Origin: a virus | IMG/VR virus record: IMGVR_UViG_3300042504_000415 | Coordinates: 1-26,132 of that record | Direction: 5' to 3' (one strand) | DNA length: 26,132 nt | Shown: piece by piece, positions 7,678 to 12,265 of the stretch | How positions within the stretch are numbered: the first letter of the stretch is position 1 | Layout of the letters: each line of letters opens with the position of its first letter | Position numbers and translations under genes: made by a program | Notes under the pieces: generated by a model | The model's input: only the letters and a program-made list of their open reading frames with translations | Database searches by the model: none | Told to the model about the DNA's origin: nothing

Positions 7678-7868
7678 TAGTACAATGCCTCCCCATAGTT
7701 TTCAATGGTTTTCTTGTCGCGCACTAGGCGCAATTGCTTGCGCGGATACACGAGCCATTCAGGCAGCGGAAAGCGTTGGCCGATCAAGCGCACGGTGATG
7801 CTATCGCCGTGCACGCCTTCGACCACGCCTAGGCCTTTGGGCGTTGTGACGCGATCATGCTTTTTCAT
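7677..7868 (-). CDS. Small SH3/KOW-like protein (63 aa)
   Basis: This 63-aa protein starts MKKHDRVTTPKGLGVVEGV and continues DSITVRLIG, a run of short beta strands with glycine turns like an SH3- or KOW-type barrel. Such folds in small phage proteins often bind nucleic acid or host RNA polymerase, but no specific role can be assigned. Its ATG overlaps the stop of the upstream gene as ATGA (7865-7868) and its stop overlaps the next ATG as TAATG, so it is translationally coupled on both sides. Confidence 0.7.
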   Translation of the reverse strand: MKKHDRVTTPKGLGVVEGVHGDSITVRLIGQRFPLPEWLVYPRKQLRLVRDKKTIENYGEALY

Positions 7869-8206
7869 TCGCAGCCAGTTACTACGTAATGAGGATCATC
7901 AACGCCGTCGGGATAGTCGTCTTCGTCTTCGTCTTCGTCTTCGTCTTCGTCTTCGTCATTTGCGATCAAATGATTAGCAATTGCCCACCAGTCAACATCG
8001 GACAAGAAAGCTCTTGCGTAATCACGCGCAAGACCTTCGTTTGACGTTGCGTCGATTAGTTCTTCAGCATATTCGGCGCACGCGTCTTTTAATTCCGCAA
8101 CGGAAAATACAGTGCGTCCTGTTAAGTCGCGTGCTGTCATGCCATCAAATATTTCAAGATTGACGCGCCAAGTCGCGTAGTTCGTCCATCCGTTGTAAGT
8201 TGCCAT
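7865..8206 (-). CDS. Phage protein of the NGWxNYxTWxVNL type with a poly-(Glu-Asp) tract (113 aa)
   Basis: This 113-aa protein has the N-terminal NGWTNYATWRVNLEIFDG signature of a widespread phage and plasmid family (DUF7249-like, function unknown). The middle is helical and rich in Asp/Glu, and near the C-terminus it carries an uninterrupted Asp-Glu alternation (DEDEDEDEDEDED) encoded by a 6-bp repeat at 7918-7957. The acidic tail could mimic DNA or compete for a basic host protein; that is a guess. The start at 8206 has AAAGGA about 10 nt upstream. It overlaps the next gene as ATGA. Confidence 0.75.
   Translation of the reverse strand: MATYNGWTNYATWRVNLEIFDGMTARDLTGRTVFSVAELKDACAEYAEELIDATSNEGLARDYARAFLSDVDWWAIANHLIANDEDEDEDEDEDEDDYPDGVDDPHYVVTGCE
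7918..7957. repeat. 6-bp tandem repeat coding for Asp-Glu alternation
   Basis: The plus strand reads CGTCTT six times followed by CGTC, which on the minus strand is GAAGAC repeats coding Glu-Asp. Because the unit is a multiple of three, slippage changes the length of the acidic tract without breaking the frame. Confidence 0.9.
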
Positions 8207-8234
8207 GATTGATTGTCCTTTACTGTATTGGATT

Positions 8235-8254
8235 AAAAAGGCCCGTAGGCCCTC
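8235..8254 (-). terminator. Possible attenuator/terminator between the first two minus-strand genes
   Basis: On the minus strand GGCC-TACG-GGCC forms a short stem with a C(UACG)G loop (a stable UNCG-type tetraloop), extendable by weak G-U and A-U pairs, followed by five T residues (8235-8239). It lies between the 68-aa gene and the next start at 8206. The core stem is only 4 bp, so partial termination is more likely than full. Confidence 0.45.
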
Positions 8255-8257
8255 AAA

Positions 8258-8464
8258 TTAGCGTGTTGCTTTCTTGTAGTCTGGATGAAAGATGCCAACA
8301 GAATAGCTGAGCGAGCGTATCGCCCAGTCTTTAGCGTACTGCTGGCGCTCGGGATACGTGAAGTTTTCCGAGTCAATGATGCGAATAGCATCTTCCAGGC
8401 AGAAGCGAGAGTTACTGCAAGATGCGTGTTTACGCGCCAGTGCAATTACTTGTTGTGTCGTCAT
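8258..8464 (-). CDS. Small helical phage protein of unknown function (68 aa)
   Basis: This 68-aa protein starts MTTQQVIALARKHASCSNSR and contains DAIRIIDSENF and YAKDWAIRSLSYSVG, a helical pattern. No family is recognised with certainty. It is the first gene of the minus-strand operon. GAGGGG lies about 6 nt before its ATG, and a candidate promoter sits about 33 nt upstream of the ATG. The next gene is separated by a possible attenuator, so this gene may be expressed more strongly than the rest. Confidence 0.75.
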   Translation of the reverse strand: MTTQQVIALARKHASCSNSRFCLEDAIRIIDSENFTYPERQQYAKDWAIRSLSYSVGIFHPDYKKATR

Positions 8465-8496
8465 TTTTAACCCCTCAAGTTTGTTTGTGAGCCTTC

Positions 8497-8525
8497 AGTG
8501 TAAAGCATTGTTTTGCAAAATGCAA
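8497..8525 (-). promoter_or_regulatory. Candidate promoter with palindromic operator for the minus-strand operon
   Basis: Read on the minus strand, TTGCAT (8520-8525), a 17-bp spacer and TACACT (8497-8502) resemble a sigma70 promoter of moderate quality. The spacer contains the perfect 10-bp palindrome TTTTGCAAAA (8511-8520) inside a larger imperfect dyad (8505-8523, GCATT ... AATGC). Binding of a repressor there would block the promoter. It sits about 33 nt before the ATG at 8464, leaving room for the GAGGGG ribosome site. Confidence 0.45.
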
Positions 8526-8704
8526 GATTGGCAAGTTTAAAGGCGTGAATTGCCCAGGAAATGGGGGGTGGATTGCCAATGATTGCCAATGTTAAATCGT
8601 TGATTTACAAGGAGATTACACGGCTATTGGCAATATTGTCATTTATTTTCTATTGCAAGGAGCTATCAAAGTGGGGCTAGGCTAACTTAAAAGGCATGAC
8701 AATT

Positions 8705-8793
8705 TTGCCAAGATTGCCAATGATTTTGGGCTTTTCGCCCCCATCGCCCCCCGCGCTTATTCCCCCGCCCAAAATCATTGGCAATCTTGGCAA
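8705..8793. repeat. 27-bp-arm inverted repeat (potential large hairpin)
   Basis: The 27 bases at 8705-8731 are the exact reverse complement of 8767-8793, with a 35-nt C-rich spacer (8732-8766). Five more outer pairs (8698-8702 with 8794-8798) form if two T residues bulge. Each arm carries a TTGCCAAG and a TTGCCAAT box, so the hairpin displays the same boxes as the rest of the array. It has no T run of a terminator. Confidence 0.9.
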
Positions 8794-8802
8794 TTGTCTT
8801 GT

Positions 8803-8929
8803 CATTGCCAAGATTGCCAATGGTTACAAAGTCTAGAGCATGACCCAAACTGCCAATGGTTACAAATAGCAGATCATTGCCTAGATTGCCAATTGCTACA
8901 AACTTTGGAGCATGACCCAAATTGCCAAT
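8803..8929. repeat. Duplicated 72-bp unit carrying 36-bp-spaced boxes
   Basis: The segment 8803-8857 and the segment 8875-8929 agree at 48 of 55 positions, giving a 72-bp repeat period. Each unit contains CATTGCC, AGATTGCCAAT, TACAAA and GAGCATGACCCAAA. Inside the unit the box GCCAAT recurs every 36 bp, so the 72-bp period is two 36-bp steps. Confidence 0.85.
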
Positions 8930-9057
8930 CGGTCGGCGGTCGGTCGGCGGTCGGTCGGCGGTCGGTCGGCGGTCGGTCGGCGGTCGGTCGGCGGTCGGTC
9001 GGCGGTCGGTCGGCGGTCGGTCGGCGGTCGGTCGGCGGTCGGTCGGCGGTCGGTCGG
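8930..9057. repeat. 11-bp minisatellite, eleven perfect copies
   Basis: CGGTCGGCGGT is repeated eleven times without a single mismatch (8930-9050), followed by a partial copy (CGGTCGG, 9051-9057). The unit is not a multiple of three, so it is not coding. The period is close to one DNA helical turn, and the plus strand is a series of GG tracts that could form two-layer G-quadruplexes. It starts directly on the last TGCCAAT box. Confidence 0.95.
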
Positions 9058-9149
9058 GGCGGCTTGGCTTGAGGCCCCCCGGGTAGGGCCGACGGCCTGG
9101 CAGGTCAGGGCCGGAGGGTCCACAAGAAATTTTTTTATTTTTATTAAAT

Positions 9150-9178
9150 TACATGCCCCTAGCCAAAAGTATTAGAAT
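9150..9178 (+). promoter_or_regulatory. Weak candidate promoter for the terminase operon
   Basis: TAGAAT at 9173-9178 matches a sigma70 -10 box at five of six positions and lies downstream of an AT-rich stretch (9127-9150) that could act as an UP element. The -35 position (about 9150-9155) is poor. It is the only candidate I see before the terminase small subunit gene; a phage-specific late promoter is equally possible. Confidence 0.25.
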
Positions 9179-9216
9179 CCCTTACGCTTAGGTCATCTTG
9201 GTAAAATTGTCACGCT

Positions 9217-9708
9217 ATGTTTAAGAGCCTACCCCTCACAGTCCGAACGATTGAAGCGACAGAAGCTGTACTGGAGCGCATCTACAACGCTGCGTATCTT
9301 GGCTTGAAAGAAGATTCGTTGGCGTTAGCGGCAGGGTTGTTACCTGTAGAGTACCGGCTACTTAAACAGCATGACAAACTTGCCGAAATTGCCGAACTCA
9401 AGGGACGCGCAGATAGTGAGCGCGAGCACAGCCAGCACATGTTGAACGCGGCGCGGCAAGGCGACGCTAAGGCGGCGCTAGAGATACTGAAGCACACGCA
9501 TGGTTGGGTCGCCAAGCAGGCGGTGAGTATTGAGGTGGATCAGCGCATCAGCGTGATCGACGCGCTCAGAGCGGCGGAGACGCGCGTTGATGAGGGTAAA
9601 GTGATCGACGTGACGCCACAAAGTGAAAAGCTAACACATGCAGAAACCAATATACAATCCGGAAGACGAGCAACTGCTGATGACGCGGTTGTGGTCCCCC
9701 GCGATTAA
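9217..9708 (+). CDS. Terminase small subunit
   Basis: This 163-aa protein is helical, with a terminal-type helix-turn-helix in the first ~60 residues (LGLKEDSLALAAGLLPVEYR) and a conserved later segment (AALEILKHTHGW) often seen in phage small terminases. It would recognise viral DNA and hand it to the large subunit. Its gene lies directly upstream of the large subunit gene and overlaps it by 71 nt. No ribosome site precedes the ATG at 9217 (GTCACGCT), which is unusual in this genome; expression may be low or leaderless. The repeat-rich region immediately upstream could be its binding site. Confidence 0.75.
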   Translation: MFKSLPLTVRTIEATEAVLERIYNAAYLGLKEDSLALAAGLLPVEYRLLKQHDKLAEIAELKGRADSEREHSQHMLNAARQGDAKAALEILKHTHGWVAKQAVSIEVDQRISVIDALRAAETRVDEGKVIDVTPQSEKLTHAETNIQSGRRATADDAVVVPRD

Positions 9709-11164
9709 AGACGACCCGGAAGCGTTTGTATTGTTCGCCTTCCCGTGGGGGCAGGAGAACACGCCGCTGGCGAAGTACGACGGCCCGCGCATGTGGCAGC
9801 GACAGGTGCTGCGCGACATCAAGGCGCACATACAGGAGAACAAGGGTAAGGTAGACATGGACACGCTGCGAGAGGCAGTCAGTTCAGGTCGAGGGATCGG
9901 TAAGTCGGCGCTGGTGAGCTGGCTGATTATGTGGATGCTGTCCACACGGATAGGGTCAAGCGTAATTGTGAGCGCTAACAGTGAGGCGCAGCTACGGTCG
10001 GTGACATGGGGCGAGCTAACTAAGTGGTCTACGATGATCATCAACGCGCACTGGTGGGAGATCAGCGCAACCAAGCTGCAACCGGCTAAGTGGCTATGCG
10101 ACATCGTGGAGCGTGACCTACGGAAGGGAACGCGCTACTGGGCCGCAGAGGGTAAGTTGTGGTCGGAAGAAAACCCTGACAGCTACGCAGGGGTGCACAA
10201 CCATGACGGCATGATGCTGATCTTTGATGAGGCGTCAGGTATTCCTGACGGCATCTGGTCGGTGGGGGCTGGGTTCTTTACAGAGAACATATTAGATAGG
10301 TATTGGTTCGCGTTCAGTAACCCGCGACGCAACACGGGGTACTTTTTTGAGTGCTTCCACGCCAAGCGTGACTTCTGGCACACGAGGCAAGTGGACGCAA
10401 GGACGGTTGAGGACACCGACAAGCAGGTGTATCGACAGATCATTGAGGAGTACGGTGAGGACTCAAGCCAGGCGCGGGTCGAGGTGTACGGTGAGTTTCC
10501 ATCAAGTGGTGACGATCAGTTCATCTCGCCAAGCCATGTGGCTGACGCTGCCGCCAGACCTCGGTACAAGGACGAGACTGCGCCGATCGTGATCGGGGTC
10601 GATCCAGCACGAGGTGGGGCGGACTCGACAGTGATCGCGGTGCGGCAGGGGCGTGACCTGGTGGCGATCCATCGGTATCATGGCGAGGACACGATGACGA
10701 TCGTGGGTCGGGTGATTGATGCGATTGAGCAGTACAAGCCAACGCTCGTGGTGCTGGACGAAGGTGGGCTAGGGTACGGTATATTAGATAGGCTACACGA
10801 GCAGCGCTACAAGGTGGTGAGAGGGGTGAACTTTGGTTGGAAGGCAAAGAACCCTGTGATGTACGGTAACAAGCGGGCCGAGCTGTGGGGCACGATGAAG
10901 GAGTGGCTTAAAACTGCTTCCATTCCGAACGATAGGGCGTTAAAGTCTGATCTGGTTGGGCCTACCATAAAACCCAATTCGTCGGGTACAATTTTCTTGG
11001 AAGGCAAAAAGGAAATGAAAGCCCGAGGATTAGCATCACCCGACGCTGCTGACGCACTGGCAGTAACGTTTGCATTTCCTGTCGCGCACAGGCAGTATAC
11101 TGAAAAGCCTACTAATCGTGCGTATAACGCTAACGGCGTAACGACATCTTGGATGAGTGCTTGA
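9638..11164 (+). CDS. Terminase large subunit (ATPase and nuclease)
   Basis: This 508-aa packaging motor protein has both halves intact. The ATPase has a Walker A-like SSGRGIGKS (82-90, Lys89), a Walker B LIFDEAS (Asp197, Glu198) and a coupling motif FSNPRR. The RNase H-like nuclease has Asp322 in GVDPARGG, Asp374 in VVLDEGG and Asp469/Asp472 in SPDAADA. It cuts concatemeric DNA and pumps it through the portal. The start at 9638 lies within the small subunit gene; a later ATG at 9680 is possible. The stop overlaps the next ATG as TGATG. Confidence 0.95.
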   Translation: MQKPIYNPEDEQLLMTRLWSPAIKDDPEAFVLFAFPWGQENTPLAKYDGPRMWQRQVLRDIKAHIQENKGKVDMDTLREAVSSGRGIGKSALVSWLIMWMLSTRIGSSVIVSANSEAQLRSVTWGELTKWSTMIINAHWWEISATKLQPAKWLCDIVERDLRKGTRYWAAEGKLWSEENPDSYAGVHNHDGMMLIFDEASGIPDGIWSVGAGFFTENILDRYWFAFSNPRRNTGYFFECFHAKRDFWHTRQVDARTVEDTDKQVYRQIIEEYGEDSSQARVEVYGEFPSSGDDQFISPSHVADAAARPRYKDETAPIVIGVDPARGGADSTVIAVRQGRDLVAIHRYHGEDTMTIVGRVIDAIEQYKPTLVVLDEGGLGYGILDRLHEQRYKVVRGVNFGWKAKNPVMYGNKRAELWGTMKEWLKTASIPNDRALKSDLVGPTIKPNSSGTIFLEGKKEMKARGLASPDAADALAVTFAFPVAHRQYTEKPTNRAYNANGVTTSWMSA

Positions 11165-11424
11165 TGGCAAAGAAAGGTGTGTCACTATCAGTCGGACGTG
11201 GTGAGAAGCTGCCAGTGTCTAAGGGCGCAGGGCTGACGGCTAAGGGCCGTGAGAAGTATAACCGCGAGACAGGTAGTAATCTTAAGGCACCCGCACCGAA
11301 TCCTAAGACCGAGGCAGACAAGGGGCGCAAGGCATCGTTTTGCTCTAGGATGTCTGGCGTTGTTAAGAACGCTAAAGGCGACGCCGAGCGAGCTAAAGCA
11401 TCACTTAAACGATGGAAGTGCTAA
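11164..11424 (+). CDS. Small basic phage protein, DUF6321-like (86 aa)
   Basis: This 86-aa lysine- and arginine-rich protein has GVSLSVGRGEKLPVSKGAG, GLTAKGREKYNRETGSNLKAP and a C-terminal FCSRMSGVVKNAKG...ASLKRWKC, the pattern of a small family common beside phage terminase and portal genes (DUF6321). Function is unknown; its charge suggests DNA or virion binding. I chose the ATG at 11164, overlapping the terminase stop, instead of 11149 inside the terminase gene. It is the first of three consecutive small basic genes. Confidence 0.8.
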   Translation: MAKKGVSLSVGRGEKLPVSKGAGLTAKGREKYNRETGSNLKAPAPNPKTEADKGRKASFCSRMSGVVKNAKGDAERAKASLKRWKC

Positions 11425-11426
11425 TC

Positions 11427-11591
11427 ATGGCTACTAAACCTGGACTATACGCTGCAATCCATGCTAAACGCGAACGCATCGCTGCGGGCAGTGGTGAGAA
11501 GATGCGTAAGCCTGGCACTAAGGGTGCCCCTACAGCAAAGGACTTTCGTGACTCGGCAAAGACTGCCAAAAAGCCGATGAAAGGAAAATAA
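11427..11591 (+). CDS. Small basic phage protein (54 aa)
   Basis: This 54-aa protein starts MATKPGLYAAIHAKRERIAA and continues GSGEKMRKPGTKGAPTAKDF. It is strongly basic and probably disordered. The pattern MxxKPGLYANIHAKRxRIAAGSGEKMRKPG is common among small proteins between terminase and portal genes of many podoviruses and siphoviruses; function is unknown. The stop overlaps the next ATG as TAATG. Confidence 0.8.
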   Translation: MATKPGLYAAIHAKRERIAAGSGEKMRKPGTKGAPTAKDFRDSAKTAKKPMKGK

Positions 11592-11758
11592 TGCCACTCG
11601 TAAAATCAACCAGCAAAGAAGCCTTTCGCAAGAACATCAAGGCTGAAGTTGCCGCAGGAAAACCGATAGCCCAAAGTGTTGCAATTGCGTATTCTATTAA
11701 ACGTGCGGCGGCGAAATCTCCTGCGGCAAAGAATCCTGTTTCAAAGCGCTCCAAATAG
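11591..11758 (+). CDS. Small basic phage protein with a replaced C-terminal tail (55 aa)
   Basis: This 55-aa protein starts MPLVKSTSKEAFRKNIKAEV, then AAGKPIAQSVAIAYSIKR and a basic tail. The body matches a common small phage family (...AGKPxxQAVAIAYSVKR...) usually encoded near the portal. The last ~20 codons (11697-11758) are antisense to the 3' end of an HNH endonuclease gene. A second tail of the same type (VKREAAKKAPTTKKK) lies beyond the HNH gene at 12215-12265, just before the portal. The likely reading is that the cassette split the original gene and the present tail is a substitute. It seems functional: frame and stop are intact. Confidence 0.75.
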   Translation: MPLVKSTSKEAFRKNIKAEVAAGKPIAQSVAIAYSIKRAAAKSPAAKNPVSKRSK

Positions 11759-12134
11759 GCCGCATGCGTTCTTCAAGCTCAATTTTTTGGTGTGCTGCAT
11801 TTGACAAAACAGCTAAATTTTCTAACCGGTTGTCATGAGAATTACCATTGATGTGATGGACATGCTCCCACGAAGCCAATTTTCTGCCCAAATGCTGTTC
11901 CATAATGTATCTATGGACACGCACTTGTTTCCCATTTACATTCATGGTTTTGTAAGTGCGAGTTGGTTTACCAGTAGGACGAAAACGAAAATGCGAAAAT
12001 TGTTCCAAATGCTCTTTTGCCAAGCAAGAACGAGAGCAATATTTAGCTTTTTCTTTTCTATATGTGGGGACTCTAAAAAGTTTATTACATACGGCGCAAG
12101 TCAAAATAGCGCCAGTTCGGTCACGTTTTTTCAT
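11697..12134 (-). CDS. HNH homing endonuclease with N-terminal zinc finger, antisense to the late genes
   Basis: This 145-aa protein has an N-terminal zinc-finger-like region (Cys13, Cys16, Cys33, Cys37) and an HNH_3 core (RVHRYIMEQHLGR, His93-His94, Asn96, Asn102-Arg103, Asn106 in DNRLENL). It is complete. TAAGGAGCT lies about 9 nt before the ATG at 12134, one of the best ribosome sites in the window, and a good promoter with TATAAT lies just upstream. It is transcribed against the surrounding structural genes, so it is an independent unit. Its last ~20 codons overlap the plus-strand 55-aa gene. It probably spreads by cutting versions of this locus that lack the cassette. Confidence 0.9.
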   Translation of the reverse strand: MKKRDRTGAILTCAVCNKLFRVPTYRKEKAKYCSRSCLAKEHLEQFSHFRFRPTGKPTRTYKTMNVNGKQVRVHRYIMEQHLGRKLASWEHVHHINGNSHDNRLENLAVLSNAAHQKIELEERMRPIWSALKQDSLPQEISPPHV

Positions 12135-12164
12135 ATACGATAGCTCCTTACGTTGCTATTGCAT

Positions 12165-12193
12165 ATTATACAGGGTTAAAAATGAAAGCGCAA
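12165..12193 (-). promoter_or_regulatory. Promoter of the antisense HNH gene
   Basis: On the minus strand TTGCGC (12188-12193), a 17-bp spacer and a perfect TATAAT (12165-12170) form a convincing sigma70 promoter about 30 nt before the HNH start codon. It fires against the structural operon and could make antisense RNA to the upstream small genes. Confidence 0.65.
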
Positions 12194-12265
12194 AATTTTT
12201 GGGTTTATTGCTTGGATGTAAAGCGCGAAGCTGCTAAAAAAGCACCGACAACAAAGAAAAAATAA
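12182..12265 (+). pseudogene. Displaced 3' end of the small basic gene split by the HNH cassette
   Basis: The frame MKAQNFWVYCLDVKREAAKK followed by APTTKKK runs 27 codons into the portal start (TAATG at 12263-12267). From residue 13 it matches the usual end of the family of the 55-aa gene at 11591 (SVKREAAKK followed by a lysine tail). The first dozen residues look unrelated. It is most simply the orphaned C-terminus of that gene; it might still be translated as a short peptide that couples to the portal start. Confidence 0.5.

Larger units (their letters stand above)
8527..8929. repeat. TTGCCAAT iteron-like box cluster
   Basis: TGCCAAT occurs on the plus strand at 8574, 8584, 8715, 8815, 8851, 8887 and 8923, and its complement ATTGGCA at 8527, 8626 and 8777. 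TGCCAAG variants occur at 8706 and 8807. The density is far above chance for a 7-mer in 400 bp. The last four boxes (8815, 8851, 8887, 8923) are spaced exactly 36 bp apart, and three of them continue as GCCAATKGYTACAAA. This looks like an array of binding sites for one protein. Confidence 0.85.
8465..9216. other. Non-coding control region between divergent operons (origin / packaging / regulation candidate)
   Basis: About 750 bp without a credible gene separate the minus-strand early operon from the plus-strand terminase operon. The region contains at least seven direct TGCCAAT boxes and three inverted ATTGGCA boxes, a long inverted repeat, boxes at 36-bp intervals, an 11-bp minisatellite and a 3' AT-rich stretch (9127-9150). 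Reading frames across it merely follow the repeats. Its place between replication and packaging genes and its repeat density suit an origin, a pac site for terminase, or a switch region; the sequence alone does not decide. Confidence 0.7.
11694..12214 (-). mobile_element. HNH endonuclease cassette inserted antisense into a small late gene
   Basis: About 520 bp comprise the antisense HNH gene, its own ribosome site and most of its own promoter. The flanks are the C-terminal codons of one gene family: TATTCTATTAAACGT on the left and GTAAAGCGCGAAGCT on the right both encode [IV]KR(A/E)A. Joining the left flank after TCT with the right flank at 12215 gives AIAYSVKREAAKK, the expected family ending. 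The exact borders are inferred. Confidence 0.5.

Noticed and set aside
8930-9057. The 11-bp repeats as a CRISPR array.
   Set aside because: The units are contiguous with no spacers and are far too short; no cas genes are nearby.
8687-9123. Open frames on both strands across the control region (for example repeats of GRRSVG or DRRPTA).
   Set aside because: They exist only because short tandem repeats lack stop codons; they overlap each other, have repeat-like composition and no ribosome sites.
9057-9130. The GC-rich stretch followed by T residues as a terminator in the plus direction.
   Set aside because: No single stable stem lies directly before the T run; several short alternative pairings (GGCC/GGCC) compete and 10 nt separate them from the T run.
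11694-12214. The HNH segment as a group I intron.
   Set aside because: No in-frame junction gives the usual U at the 5' site together with a terminal G, and no clear P7-type pairing was found; the HNH gene is antisense with its own promoter. cDNA would settle it.
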